From Ciona savignyi (lineage: Eukaryota; Chordata; Ascidiacea; Phlebobranchia; Cionidae), in the NCBI GenBank assembly GCA_000149265.1, contig CH003205.1, forward strand, positions 366,973 to 430,972: a stretch of DNA of 64,000 bases, read 5' to 3'. Of the stretch, positions 22,730 through 35,693 are shown one piece after another. The notes under the pieces are model-generated. The model saw only the letters and a program-made list of their open reading frames with translations, was not told the origin of the DNA and searched no databases. Both the position numbers and the translations under genes were made by a program. Each line of letters starts with the position of its first letter. Within the stretch, counting starts at the first letter, position 1.

Positions 22730-25520
22730 CTTTCTGAAGAAGTCTTTTCTGAATCTTAGATTGATCAGGCTCGTCTCCGAGCTTCGTGCAACGTGACCAA
22801 ACCAACGTAAGCGCCTTGCATTGACGACATCCTCAATCGTTTCTTCCACTCTCAGGATTTTCCTAAGGTCAACATTCCTGATTCTGTCATGTCTGGTCAC
22901 ATTGAGAATTGCTCTTAAGCATTTCATTTCAAAAACTTTCAATGAGTTCATGTCAGATAAGGTGGTGCTCCACGTTTCGGCGCCATAAATTTGCTATAGA
23001 GAGGGATTAAATCCCGGTACAGTCGTATCTTCAGTTTTCTTGATATATGGGGTGAGCTCCAAATGTTCGATCTTAAGCGACCAAATGCCTGAGAGGCCAA
23101 CGAAATCCTGTTCCTGATATCTTCCGAAAATTCAGGAACTATGCTTCCGAGATATTTAAATCTGTCAACTTTTGGAATAGAGTCGTTTTCAATCTAAATT
23201 CTGCCATTCTCCGCCGATAAGACGGCACACTTGGATGGGTTTATTTTAAGCCCCCACTTTCGACAAGCATTCGCCAGTTCAGAGGTGGCTATTTGTAACT
23301 TTTCAAACACAGCAGATATTAGTGTTGTGTCATCTGCGTATCGGATGTCAATCAACATAGAGTCATTAAAATCAAATTGAGAGTCCACAGACTTTTTACC
23401 TCCTTCAGAACATAGTCCAAGAATATGTTGAAGAGCATTGGTGACATTATGCACCCTTGTTTGACGCCAATGTTCACTGGAAAGAAATCTGTTTGCTGTC
23501 CATCAATCTGTACAGTGCATGTTGTGTCTTTGTGGGGAATTCTAACGAGAGTAACTATCTTTCGAGAAATTCCAACGTGCAACATGATCTTCCATAGGGC
23601 CTCTCTCCAAATTGTGTCAAACGCTGATTTGAAGTTTATGAAATTTAGATGTAGATTAACATTGTGTTCTCTGGCCTTTTCAATAATTTGCCGTACTATA
23701 AAAATAGCATCCACAGTTCCTTTTCCGGACCTGAAACCGAATTGTGATTTACTGAGGTACTGCTCGGTTTTTTCCATACATCTATTCATTAGAATTTTGC
23801 AAAAAACTTTCCCAGGTATTGAAAGCAAAGCAATAGCTCTGTAATTCTTGGGGTCTAGTTTATCCCCTTTTTTGAAAATCGGGGTAACTATCATTTTGGA
23901 CCAGTCCTTTGGCATTTTTTCACTTTTAATAATGCCATTAAATAACGATACAAACATTTTCGAGGTAATGTATCCGCCTGCTTTAATGAGCTCAGAGGTG
24001 ATTCCGTCTATTCTTGCTGCCTTGTTATTTTTAAGCTGCCTTATAGCGTTATTTACTTCCTCCATTGTTATAGACTGAATTTCTTCGGCATTCGGGTGTG
24101 AATCATTAAATTCAATAATGCGTTTTCATCTCTTGGAAATTCAGTATTAAGATGAAGTTTAAAATGTAACTTCCATACATCGAGAACCTTCTTTTTCTCT
24201 ACCTCAAGGACTCCATTGGTATCTTTTATTCCAAACACGGTTTTGGATTTTTCCTTTCTAGATTTTTAATGCAATTAAAGAGTTTGTGCGAGTTATTCTT
24301 CTTAAAGGCTTCTTCCATTTCACATATTTTTTGGTGAAGGTTTTCTTTCTTTTGTCGTCTGACGGCTTTTTTTAACTTTTTTGTTTAGAGATGTGAATAT
24401 ACGTTGTAGAAGACTGTTATTTGGTTCGCTCAGCAATTTGATTTTTGATTCTCGTCGTTCTTCACATAGTTTCACTACCTCAATGGAGAGTCCAGGTATG
24501 GTTTTGTGTTGTTTAAACCCAATTTCTCTTTCAGCTGCGTCTTTTAGAATTGACGTCATTTTGCAATATATTGATTCTGGTTCATGTTCAGTTGTTTGGC
24601 CCAGTAGAGTGGCAAACCTGCTTTCAACAGATTTTCGGAATGCTTTGGCGATGTCGCCATTTTTTAGCTTGTCATAGTCATACTTCTTTATTTTTGGGTT
24701 TTTGACACGTTTTGGTTCTTTTTCGATGCGAAAAATCACGTTTGCTATTACCAGAGAATGGTCCGAACCTATCTCGGCTGACTGATATGCTCTGCTGTTT
24801 TTGACTGATGCTTTTAAATTCTTTGACATTATTATATAGTCAATTTGCTTCCTAAAGGTGTAGTCTGGGGATGTCCATGTGTATCTTCTTCCGCTCTTAT
24901 GCTTGAATATGGTGTTTGATATGATTAACTCGTTGATTGCGCAGAACTGGAGAAGATGTAGCCCACGTTCGTTCATGTCACCGTGCACATATTTCCCCAT
25001 CACATCCGACCAGTTGTTGCATTTGTCAGCTCCTACAGATGCATTGAAGTCTCCTAAGAGTATGATCTCATTTTTCCGCGGTAGCGCATTGATTATGCTT
25101 TGTATGATATTATAGAACTCTTCGTTTTGAGAGTCATCATAACTCGAATCAGGCGCATATGCAACGAAAAAGGTAATGACTTTTTTGTTCAAGTGGATGG
25201 TCATTGTCATCAATCTGCTAGAAACGCTCTTGTACGAGATGAGGTTGCTTAGCAGTTCTTTCCTAATTGCTACAGCTACTCCCTGTCGATGAGTGCCGTC
25301 TTTTCTCGGAGAATGAATGATGACGTAATTATCTTGTTCCCACATTGTGGGATTTTGAGTTGTCCAGTGTGTTTCTAGTGTTCTTGTGTTCCATGTAGCA
25401 ATTCCAACCGGGAGATTCTTCGCACCCTCGTATTGCCTGGGACTGAGGGCCATTTTCTTTTTTTTGTAGTTCATTTTTGGCATGTAAGCGTAGGATTCCC
25501 CGGACACTTGCTCAAGGACA
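22730..25520 (-). mobile_element. RTE-type LINE (endonuclease and reverse transcriptase), frameshifted
   Basis: Minus-strand non-LTR retrotransposon with one long ORF now split. 25507-24320 holds an APE endonuclease: GIATWNTRTLETHWTTQNP, ILLGDFNASVGADKCNNW, NERGLHLLQFC, YTWTSPDYTFRKQIDYII and GSDHSLV. 24065-23352 holds reverse transcriptase: EEVNNAIRQLKNNKAARIDG, TPIFKKGDKLDPKNYRAIAL, FGFRSGKGTVDAIF, VKQGCIMSPMLFNIF. A frameshift near 23400 puts the YADD motif (DIRYADDTTLISA) in the next frame. The C-terminal EMKCLRAILNVTRHDRIRN and RRLRWFGHVAR lie at 22951-22730. This wording is that of RTE/BovB-like elements. The endonuclease appears to have lost about 40 residues after WNTRTL. It encodes target-primed reverse transcription machinery but is dead here. 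Confidence 0.85.
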
Positions 25521-26110
25521 TTCCGGGTAGAGTATGCTAATTAGTACCGCCTCAGAAACCGCTTCCCAAAGTTACAGATCTACTAACATAGATCCAAGCG
25601 TTGGTTTCTAGTTGGCTTTCAGCTTCTGCACCTCGTCAAGGTTACACATACTTTATCTGTGGTGAATGTTAGTTCCCACAGCCGCAGAAGCGACTACAGT
25701 TATTTCCATATTTATAAAGAACTAAAGACCCATATCGTTATTGTTGCAGTTCAGTAAAATATTTAAAATTTTTAGCACGAGTTATGTATTCTCAAATTAT
25801 AAATAAAAATAGGACTTTCGACAAAACTGTTCAGCCACACTTGCCACTAAAACCACTTTGTTGTTTTATCTAACACTGACAATTTTTTTGATCTATCAAA
25901 AGCTATACTGTTGAGATTGACTATTTATTCTAAACTTTTTTCTGAACTTGAAGAACACTACTATGGCATTGCGTTGATCTATTGAAAAACTACCTAAAAA
26001 TATTAGTTCGCAATATAGGTTTACGATGTAACTGCACCAATGAATGTAGACTGGGTCGCCTCAATTACTGCGTGCCGTATAACAGTTCTTCACAACGACG
26101 TCGGCGTTGA
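25521..26110. other. No gene recognised
   Basis: Up to about 25700 this may be the 5' UTR of the RTE element; the rest is featureless AT-rich DNA. Confidence 0.35.
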
Positions 26111-26119
26111 TTTGGTCTT

Positions 26120-27330
26120 AAGGAAAGAAACATGGAAGTGATGGAAGCTTCGAGTGCGCCCGAGGTTAATTTAGACGATATAGATAATTCCAACGGGACG
26201 GTTAGGCGGGAATCAAGATTCAACATCAGACGCGGAGAATTGTTTTAATATGTTGTGTGGATGAGGTCACGGAAAGTGCATTAGTGTTGAAACGTCATTC
26301 TTGTTGGAGAAATAGTTGATCCAGTTTAAAGCGAAAAAAGACGATGACACAATAAAGCACAGGAAATAAAGAAATCAATAGTTCTGCACACAAACGGGGT
26401 CGCAGAGACAGGTGATGTGTGTAGAAGATCGGTTATTGCAACTACCTACCGGTTTCACAGCTAAAAAGGCATTTGCTAGTGTACTGTGCGGTTTTAGCAA
26501 AAATTGTCACGAGTTCCGGATCCGCCCGAGGATGCCGTAAACTATTGCACGAAGCAGACATAATTTTAAATAACCTTCAGTATGATTATTATTCTGATGA
26601 AATTTTATTTTAGGTGTTTCAACAGAGGTAGTAACTCCACGTACCACTCTTAAACAAAGGAAACTTGAACTGAAGAAAGCAGCTCATTGTACCAACTGGC
26701 TCCATTCTTGGATCGTGATGGCGTACTGCGTGTAGGGGGCAGACTAGGGTATAGCGACTTTAATGATGAACTTAAACATCCGATAATTATTCCCAGAAAA
26801 GCGCACGTCACGGACTTAATAATAGGACACTTTCATGAAATGGTCATACACATGGAACGGGCATCAACTTACAACTATATCCGACCAAGTGGTTTTTGAA
26901 TCGTGAACGGTTCATAAGCAGTCGCCCCTTACATAATGTAAGTGTCCTTGTCAACGTGGGTGGGTCATTACAAACTTAGTAGATGACCAATCTCCCCAGC
27001 AATCAAACGTACCATTACCCTCTACCTTTTGTGAGGCAGATTACTTTGGACCATTTTAAAAAAAATACAAAAGATCCGTTGGTTAAGTTAAGAGGTACGG
27101 AGTTTTATTTACATTCATGTCCATACGAGGCATACATATCGAGACAGTCAACATACAGTATGGACTGACACAACTTCGTTTATAAATATGCTTGCTCTTC
27201 GTCGATTCCTAGCCCCAGGGTCGGACCTGTGGTACAAATCAGATGTGATTGTGGCACTAATCTAGTTGTAGCCAACAACAATCACAAAAAGCTAATTGTG
27301 AGTTGTGACATCAATCAACAGGAAGTAAGA
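26120..27330 (+). mobile_element. BEL/Pao LTR retrotransposon remnant (integrase region)
   Basis: 26131-26247 encodes a short acidic start (MEVMEASSAPEVNLDDIDN). 26680-26899 reads YQLAPFLDRDGVLRVGGRLG, KHPIIIPRKAHVTDLIIGHF: the BEL/Pao block between RNase H and integrase with the zinc-binding 'HHVT.LI..H'. Later frames give NVPLPSTF and DYFGPF, the integrase 'VGIDYFGPF' strand with a catalytic Asp, then RGIHIETVNI. Many stops and frameshifts; the RT and LTRs were not found. Confidence 0.65.
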
Positions 27331-28040
27331 TAGTTTCTTCTCCGACAAGACCGTGGGTTTGCGTCGTCTCTTCTTACCCAGACCAAGAAAGGAACGTCGA
27401 CCGCCCGTCCGGTTTCAAAACTACGTAGTCGAGTAAAATAACTTTATGATCATGTATACGAGAAAGCCAACCATGTCAAACAAATTGATTTCTGTACTTA
27501 GCGCTAATTCGTTGTCTTTATAATCAAGCAATCGTTTGATTCACCAACCGCATTTGTTCGTTTTTGGTTTCTGCAATGACGAAGCGTCAGTACCTTCTAC
27601 ATGTAGATGTAGGGGTTGTGAGTGTCGTCTTCCACATTTGCACTTTTTCCTCACTCGGGGCACCAAATATTGTGACTATCGAGATAATTTAAAGAACCAA
27701 AGCAGTTCAGGTTATTGCATTTAACCAACACTGGACTATAAAACACATCCTGCTCGTTGGCAATCAAAGTAAAAAATAACCGAAAGACAGAAATAACTAA
27801 AAAACGAGATCTCACGCGAAACATTAAAGAAAGAACATAGAAAATAGAAGTTAGTAACCTAAGGCAAATATTTCTACAATTACGACAAGGCTTAAACTAA
27901 AACCAAGTAAATTTTCTTTATTCAGTAGAGAAACAAAATTTCTAGGCCACGTGGTCAACAATCATGGGAGTCTGATGTGATCCCGAATGGACGTCGGCAG
28001 CTAAAGACTGGAATGTCCCCCGCAGTGTAAAGAATATAGC
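27331..28040. other. No gene recognised
   Basis: No motif-bearing frame seen; may be eroded retrotransposon sequence between the BEL/Pao and gypsy remnants. Confidence 0.35.
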
Positions 28041-29290
28041 TTTTTAGAATTCGGTTAAATAAGCCCCCCTTGCTATCCTATCCATTCTTCCAAGAAACAA
28101 GTTTGTGCTAGATACCAACGCGAGTGGCACGTGTCTTGGAGCTGTTTTATCACAAGTTATCGAAGGCAGAGAGCAGGTGGTGGCTTATGCAAGTCGCACC
28201 TTATCCGCCACCGAAAGGAATTATTGCGCCACCTATCGTGAGTTACTAGCGGTAGTTCATTTTACATGCCATTTCCGGCACTACTTGTGTGGGACGTCCG
28301 TTTTGATTTGCGGACAGACCATTCGTCTCTTCAATGGCAGATGAGCTTCAAGGAACCCGAGGGCATGCTCGCAAGATGTTTAAGTGGAACACAGGCCTGC
28401 CTGGTTCGAAACACATAAACGCTGATGGCCTGTCGGTCTGTCCTATCAACGTTGTCGCCGGGTAGAATGCTTGGATTGTGAAAGACTGGAAGAATGCCTT
28501 AATAAGTCTTTACTTGCATTATTGATTGTTATCACGAGACAGGGACCAAATTCCTTGGATCATTGGGCTAGCTAACATTCGAAGCTGACTGTCCCATCTG
28601 GTGACGATGTTAAAGGAAAAGTTTATATCAGTCAGTGGGAACTGCCGATGATTCGGGAAGGTTTACTGTACAGGGGGAAAGCGTGACGATCGTAACGTGC
28701 TATGAGTCGTAGCACCGTACAGTCTTGAAGAAAAACAATTGTTTAATCATCTTCACTTAACAAGAATAGATGTGCGCCTTGGAGGCGACGCGAACTAGGA
28801 GCGACTTAAAAGGCGGTTCTGCTGATTCGGAATGATGGTTGATGTGATGTCGTGGTTGCAAGTAAGGCTCACATTTAAAACTATAGCCGATGCCACAACG
28901 AGCTCAATAAAATACTGGTGGGTACACCTATGGAACGGGTAGCTCTCAATTACATAACACTGGTAGCGGCTGATTATTTTACTAAATGGATTGAATGTCT
29001 TAACGAACTTGCAGATCGGAGAGCAAAAACCACTAGTTTTGACGAGTGGCTGTTTGCTCGATTTGACTAACCTCGCAAAGCTTCACTCTGACCAGGGGAG
29101 GAAGTCGATTCTTAGCTTTGTTATAATCTGTGCGAACTGAACGATATCCACAAGACCCGGACATCACCGTATCGACCACAATCTGACTAACGATATAATC
29201 GAACAGTGGCCCAAATGCTTTCCCTGTTTGTTAATGAAGAGCGAAACAATTGGGACAATCATTCACCATACCTGTACATGGCCTAACGAT
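28041..29290 (+). mobile_element. Ty3/gypsy pol remnant (RNase H to integrase)
   Basis: 28105-28344 reads LDTNASGTCLGAVLSQVIEG, QVVAYASRTLSATERNYCAT, RELLAVVHFTCHFRHYLCG, the gypsy RT/RNase H junction. It continues with FKEPEGMLARC-type sequence and HINADGLSVC. Zinc-binding and integrase core follow: VAADYFTKWIECLNELADRR (catalytic Asp in 'DYFTKW'), later TRTSPYRPQSD and RTVAQMLS. The element is riddled with stops (at least six) and the C-terminal chromatin-targeting end is unclear. No LTRs were identified. Confidence 0.75.
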
Positions 29291-29699
29291 CGTCGGTTCA
29301 CGATAGCACCAGTTTTACACCCAACAAACTTATGCTGGACAGAGAAGAAAACTGCTCGCCGGCAAAAAACGGAACTGTGATAAACATGTGTTGGGTGTAG
29401 TATTTATACCCACACAGAGTGAAATTTAAGTTCTTATTGTTTTTACCTTTAGTTTTGTTTGTGTTAAATGAGGAATAGTCTTCCAGCTCGGATAGTATCC
29501 GTACTAAGTGGATGCTGGCAGACACTGTCCACAGCGCGCACTTCCCGTTTTTAGGGAGTTTTATTTTCATTATTCAAAAAGTATCCTCACAACTTTACAC
29601 ACTCTCTCCAGCGGATACTGGACCGGACATAACCGTTGCTAATTTTCGTGCTGGTATTGTCCGCGTAATTTTGGTATAAAAATTTAGTTCTCTCCTTTT
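29291..29699. other. No gene recognised
   Basis: Minus-strand 90-codon frame without motif. Sequence between the gypsy remnant and the next LINE. Confidence 0.35.
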
Positions 29700-32210
29700 T
29701 TAAACCACTAAGACGAGTTTTCATTACAATTCTGTTATATTAGTTTTCATGTGTGTTTTAGTCTATTTGAATAAGACACGAATCGCATTCTGCCCAATAG
29801 CAAATAGAAGCTTCCTTCAAGCCTGTGGATATACCTTTGTGGATTATTTCATCGCCATCGCATATTTTGGTTTATTACACGGTACCACAAACAGGAGACT
29901 CAGTAAGTTTGAATTTTTGCCCTGTCTCACCTTTTGCAAAATTTTTGACTTGCACGGTTTTTGTCTTTTTTTCGCCCCCTGTTTTAGTGTTGCCAATTAT
30001 TTACTGTTTACTACTTTTTTTTCAAACGACAACACTAATAATTGTTTTTCTGCGTGCGGTGCTGATTAGTTGATTACTTAAGGCTATTTTCCAAACTTTT
30101 TGACGGCGAAGCCCTGACCAAATTTTCCAAAATAAAAAATATATCACCAACCACACGGTTACTAATTTTCACCTACAACACACTCACCAAAACCTAACAT
30201 CAAATCACATACACAATAAAACTCAATAACAATAAGATGACACAAGCAAACCAAATTTCGGACATCAATATTGACCTTCCAAGAACATTTATTATAAAAC
30301 TTACCGGGAAAGTTGAACACACCAGTGTATCAACTTTCATGGAAATCTTTGGTGAGGCCGGTCCGCTTACGTACCTACCTGGCGGACATTGTGGAGGGAG
30401 GAGTCATTATGGAGAGCTTTCGGGATTGCGAATTTCTTGTAACGATGCCCATTACTCTTACGCAACAAGTTATAGATTCCATAAATACCTCGGATCTGAC
30501 CTTTTTTGGACCAAATCGTTTGTCAATGTCACTTGTTGCTCTCTACCCACAAGCGCCGGTAATAAAAACAGACACAGTGAGTCTGCATCCAATCCCATGC
30601 ACCATTACTGAAAAACACATAAAATATCTTGCCTTGCGAAAAAAATAACGGCGAAAAATGAGATATCGTGAGGCCTGCGATAATCTAATCCTAATCGAAA
30701 ATTTAAAACCAAATATTCTGAATAATCATAAGATAGCAATTTTAAAACATAACATAGGAATTTATGAACGTAAACTAAACCGAGGCGCAATCATACATAC
30801 GTACATCAATTCCCCAGATTGGAAATGAAGAACATCCGACAACAGAATTCTTTGTCTATGAGAATGTAAAACAAAAACGCGACGCAATTTTTAAAATTAA
30901 ACTAGATAACGGTCACCTTACTACTACAAGCCCAAAAGAAACTATTAAAGCGGTTTACAAATTTTATGAAAACTTATGGGGAGAATCGACAAATAATGTA
31001 AATGGAGAAAATTATTTCCCTATCACTTATAAACCATAACGAAATAAAAGACGCATTTGATCAAATAAATGGCACATGCTCACCCGGACTTGGTGGATTG
31101 AACGTATATTATATAAAAAAAAAACTTTTCCACGCTATTAAATACGACCTTGAAGAAATATTCAACAACATTGTGATTATAAAATCTTAAGTAAAATTAT
31201 AACCAATCGATTTAACTTTATTATTGATAGAATAATCAGCAAAAAACAAAAAGTGTGGCATAAAAGGTAAATAAACGACGCAAACTAACCAACCTTACGC
31301 GGATATTAATTCTATTGGCCAAATCATTCCAAGCACTAAAATTAACTCGAATCTATAAAAATTTAAACAAATAATAAATATCATTACGAAAATATGGCAA
31401 GAGTGGGTCAGTGGGCCCGATATAATTTAGCCTTCACCATGAAACGTATAAATAAAGATCCATCTATATACTTATAATATATCCAACACCGATCCATAGA
31501 GAAATACGACACAAATTTCTAAAATTCCACAAAGTCGATTATAATTGGGACTTCGGTAAAACAAAATATTTATATAATGAACTAATTAAAGATATAGATC
31601 TCAACAGAAATAAACAACGAAACAATACCTTGGGATAACATATGGCTTACAAAGAAGAGCATAAAAAAGTACTTTAATAATATTGAACGAGATATATCGT
31701 ATAAAATAGTTCAAAAAATAAATCCACATATCGACTGGTTTACATCAAAATTAATATTTAACTATCATAATGAAAAAATACTAATACGAAACTGCTCATC
31801 CTATAGTCAAAGTATAATTTCTATAATAAAAAATCCATTCATATATGCAAATAATATATCCTATGGTAAATACGTTAACTCGAGTAATTTAATATTATGT
31901 AAGTATAATAATGTACAGCCCCCCCCCCCCCCCCCAAAAAAAAAAGAAAGTTTATATATACGGAACAATGAAGAATTTTAAAGAAAAATTTGGGTTGTTA
32001 AAACCAAATTAAAAATATTAATATATTAGAAAATTGGCAATACAAAATGGTTTAAACCATGTCTAAGTTAAATTAAAGCTATATAATAATTTTAACCTAT
32101 TTATATAATATTATAATATAGGAGTATTATTAATATATATTATATATATTTTTTTTTTTCACAGTGAGACAGTGCAAAATTTTAAACTTCGCTAAATGTA
32201 CTAACCACAT
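29700..32210 (+). mobile_element. L1/Tx1-like LINE, nearly end to end but internally deleted
   Basis: 5' UTR with 'aacaggagactcagtaag' (29889-29908) and 'gacggcgaagccc' (30101). ORF1 starts at 30237: MTQANQISDINIDLPRTFII, then SVSTFMEIFGEAGPLTYL, IMESFRDCEFLVT, ITLTQQVIDSINTSDLTFFG. ORF2 pieces follow: TEFFVYENVKQKRDAIFKIK, then SPGLGGLNVYYIKK (normally SPGxDGL) and ILSKIITNRFN of the RT. ORF2 C-terminus: IWQEWVSG and ERDISYKIVQKINPHIDW. Ends in a T-rich stretch and 'cagtgcaaaattt' near 32160. Most of the RT palm including YADD is missing. A run of 17 C followed by A lies at 31918-31945. Confidence 0.65.
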
Positions 32211-32471
32211 TCCAATGTATAGCAGAGTCTTCTGTTTGGTTCCCATATTTTCATCACAGATCTTCTCAACACTTCATCTTTATCGCAAGAATCCTTCTCA
32301 ATGCATTGCCAACAAATTTCCTTACTGCTAAAGAAAAATTTATATTAATTGTCAATCTCGTGTATAACTCAAATAATGTAATAATAATTGCCAAGCAAAT
32401 TAATGTGTAAATAGTACTAATAACTTGCTGTTTTATCGTATATTTGTGTACATTTTCGACCGGCTCGCCGG

Positions 32472-32684
32472 GTAAATATGGTGCCTCTAAATACTGCAGG
32501 AGCGCTTGTATAACTTAGATTGCTATGGAAAGTAACTCTAACCCTGTCCCAAACACTAATTCCAACCCCGGAACTAACTTTAACCCTAACCCTGACATCA
32601 TGGCTTTTGTAATTACGAAGTATAGTAAGCGATCCTAGCGGTCCAAGCGACCCTGTAGTATTTTTTTAGAGGTACCGTAAATAT
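32472..32684. mobile_element. hAT-type MITE, 197 bp with 8-bp target duplication
   Basis: Element 32480-32676 with imperfect inverted ends (ggtgcctctaaat... and its partner ...tttagaggtacc, both followed inward by 'actgcagg/actacaggg' and 'gcgcttg/gtcgcttg'). It is flanked by perfect gtaaatat at 32472-32479 and 32677-32684. The interior holds degenerate 'aaccctaaccctga' telomere-like words. Eight-bp duplications are typical of hAT-superfamily elements. No coding capacity. Confidence 0.75.
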
Positions 32685-33110
32685 TATGCTAATAAACAGA
32701 AAAAAAAACAAAAACTGTGTGTTTTTAATAACGTATTAAGTTCTAGTAATTGGTCCAACGGTATGCCATTACGACATCATCCTAAAAAACCATCCATAGG
32801 TAAACTGTATGTAACACACCGAAAGATTTTTATCGATTCATACTTAAAGGTAATAAAAATTAATTAAGCGAGTAAAACGACGGACTGAAGACAACGTATT
32901 GTCAGATTATGAACAGACTTCAACAAAAAACCATACCAATCTTACATTACGATTACAACTAATTATTTGGAATTTAGGTCTTTGAACAACAGATTATGTA
33001 AAAATATTGTAATGAATGCGGCCACAAACAATCGGAAAGTCAAAAAAGAAAACATGATTACGCGCAGTCAATGAGCACCCTTGCCAGTGTGACGTCATAA
33101 CGCCAGCCTA
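32685..33110. other. No gene recognised
   Basis: No supported feature. Confidence 0.4.
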
Positions 33111-33127
33111 GCACAGTATGATATCAT

Positions 33128-33261
33128 TTTTTTTTTTTTAATCAGATTTTTTTTACCGAGCTAAGTTTCGAACCCATAATGGGCTCGTCACTAGGACCGT
33201 TTTTTTTAATAAGAGTCGGTATATGTATCGTTCGCGTTGACCATTTGGCCACACGACCGTA
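33128..33261 (-). repeat. SINE-2 (class II tRNA-derived) copy with target duplication
   Basis: Reverse-oriented SINE. On the minus strand it begins 'tacggtcgtgtggccaaatgg' style A box and contains the B-box word ggttcgaaac, then a poly-A/T tail. Flanked by cacagtatgatatcat (33112-33127) and cacagtatgacatcat (33262-33277), a 16-bp duplication with one mismatch, as produced by LINE-driven insertion. Confidence 0.85.
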
Positions 33262-33449
33262 CACAGTATGACATCATGTATGTACACTAAGTGCAAGACG
33301 ACATGAGAGCAACACCACACGACTAAAAGAAAAATTAACCACACTAATCGACGCGCCGCAAGAAAAACAGTCGTGGTTGCGTTTCAGTTCGTCTCTCGCC
33401 TCGCGTACCTGTTTTTTGTTTGTAACGTTGTTTAGTTTTCTCTGTTTAA

Positions 33450-34140
33450 CTGTACACCATGACTGATCAGAACCCAGAACAAAAACGTATATGCAAGTCT
33501 TGCTCGAGTAAAGACAAAATCTCACCTCGAAATGAAGCGGATACAAACCAGAGTTGGCGCAGCACGAATGAAAAGCGAAACGTGTGATGACGATGAAAAG
33601 CGATGGCCTTCCGGCAAAATTTAACCGATTGGATTAAGAGGAAAGTAGGAGGTTTGGTTTATTGGCGGCCGCTTTAACCGGAAATGTTCTACATGTCCAA
33701 GCTAACCTTGAACCGACTTACTTCTACACTACAGCTGTGGTGGCCTTGTCCATAAACTCGATTAGCAAAACAGGGTTTGCAATCTGTGAAGTCCACAGGT
33801 GTTCAAATAAAGCAGCAAAGAAAGGACTACAAAAGCAAATTTGCCTTCGTCACACGTTTAGGAAGCCCAACTTATTCCAGACAGAATCATAAAGAAATGC
33901 TGTTAAATTAGTTTACCTGGGGTACGAAGTGGATCTATGTTGTCGTCTTAGCGCGGTCAATCCTCCTTCAGTCGCTACTGGCGATGACGCAACAAGAGTG
34001 GTTAACGAGCTGCGAGAGGTGCGTAACAAGAGACATCGAAGCGCTTGCAATTATTGTGGGCGTTACAGCCACACGATGCGTTACAGCCAGCCACCATGTA
34101 AACTCCTTACCGAGACGATTCGTTTAAACGAAAAGTGATG
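33450..34140 (+). mobile_element. Ty3/gypsy-like gag remnant
   Basis: 33662-33790 reads AAALTGNVLHVQANLEPTY, the same capsid block as LAAVLTCNALDIQANLEPS at 56.3 kb. 33929-34138 gives VNELREVRNKRHRSACNYCG followed by RYSHTMRYSQPPC, a damaged zinc knuckle (C-x2-C-x4-H with the last Cys displaced). Gag proteins of this type package retrotransposon RNA. The frame is broken and no pol follows. Confidence 0.55.
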
Positions 34141-34829
34141 TGGTTGCCATACCATCGGTCCGGGTCAACAATCACTCAACATTTTAATTTATAGAATTAC
34201 AATTACAATCTGTTAAAGACGATGATGTATCAACGCAAAACTGTTCCTAACTTACTGTCGGTAGCCGATGGCTAACTTTAAATTTGGATTTTCTGTTCCT
34301 ATTTTATTAATAGTGGACGGTATAAGACTTGTTGCATGTACAGTAAAGAAACACAATTGAGCCTGCATGATTTGGTTAGTTCACATATGGGAGTTTCGAA
34401 TTGGCTGGAAGACTACACTGGCCACCACAAGAATAAAAACGTATCTTCCTATAGATTTGGTATATCCTCATTCCCACCCCACGGTATGCTGCGAAGTAAC
34501 CCAAGGTAGCGGCATCAACATGCTCGATATTGACTGCTATTTCACTGCTTGGCGCTGAAAACATTAGAACTTGGGTCCATATTGCTTAATACCTTGATGT
34601 GTGCAGTCCGCTTAAATCTTCCAACAAAAGATAGTATTATAAAGCAGTACATACATATTCGATCATTGCTAACGAGTTTGAATTCATTTAGGATATTTTG
34701 CAAGGCAAGTCTCAATTACTCAAAATCATTCTGAGCGCGCCGTTATGGCTAAACAAATATGTCAAGTTTCGATGAAAAGCCCTTCTTACTTTTGAGTTGG
34801 TAGAAGCAGGCATTTGGAATTATCACCGA
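34141..34829. other. No gene recognised
   Basis: Several 60-codon frames on both strands, none with a motif. Possibly further retrotransposon debris. Confidence 0.35.
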
Positions 34830-35330
34830 CTTCTGGAAATATAATATTTTTATACATTGTTTGTACTTCGGAGCTGCGCACGAGCTCATCTTTGCGAACT
34901 TCTAGAATGCGGCCGATCATCCATACATTCGGTTGTAGTCCTGCATCGGCAATCAAAACATTGTCGCCACGATTAAAACTAAGTCGATTTAATATCCATT
35001 TCTGCCCATTTTGTAAAAGTGACAGATACTCCTAGGTCCATTTAGTCCAGCGGATGACTCAATTCTGCTTAGGAGGAAAGAAAAAGAGTATAAGTCAGTT
35101 TTGTTAAACACGCCAGAATGATTATATTGGTAGGTTTTTCTTTCATCAGCTGCAGTTGATTTGGTGTGATACACGCGAAAAGCATAGCCAGATTTCACCT
35201 GGGAGTGATGGACCAATATAATTGCAAGTTTCGTGTTTCTTGGAACGATCAGTTGGTGTTTAGCTTTATATAAAAAGGGATGAGGAATCTAGTCGTCCTC
35301 CGACGCGAAGAAATTTGTCTACTATGATTA
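34830..35330 (-). mobile_element. BEL/Pao integrase C-terminal remnant
   Basis: Minus-strand frame about 35040-34830 reads EYLSLLQNGQKWILNRLSFN, RGDNVLIADAGLQPNVWMIG, RILEVRKDELVRSSEVQT. This is the BEL/Pao integrase C-terminal block ('REYL..LQ.R.KW......GD.VL+.D....R..W.+G.+'). Upstream, frames around 35270-35180 (KAKHQLIVPRNTKLAIILVH) match the HHVT-type zinc region, with the catalytic core between them deleted. Dead fragment. Confidence 0.6.
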
Positions 35331-35684
35331 GGCCAGTTAAGATATGTCGTACAATCTCTTGTTGACTAAAAAATGTCTTAATCACTGTTTATTTCTCTCC
35401 GGAAAGACACGCCTCGCGCCAATTAGAATAATGACCAATTCCATGAAGGGGTGAAACTGGATAGCCGATCTCCGTGCAGCCTTACATATGATAACCAGTT
35501 CTAAAACTCCTTACGTATTCTTATTCAAATAGAATAATAATACATGTGAATTAAGATAATGATAGTAATAAAAATAACTAAACATTACCAACGGTGAAAA
35601 TTAAAAGAACTATAAACGTAAAATAAAACTAAGTTTAACAAAACACAACCTTTCTGAAAGATCGTCAAATTGAAATGGAATGAT
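35331..35684. other. Spacer up to the MULE target site
   Basis: AT-rich; no gene seen. Confidence 0.4.
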
Positions 35685-35693
35685 TAACCAAAG
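35685..35693 (+). repeat. Left 9-bp target-site duplication of MULE copy 1
   Basis: taaccaaag immediately before the element; the same 9 bases follow the right end at 42709-42717. Nine-bp duplications are the hallmark of Mutator-like elements. Confidence 0.9.

Noticed and set aside
23425..23844. 139-codon plus-strand open frame
   Set aside because: Antisense of the RTE reverse-transcriptase region.
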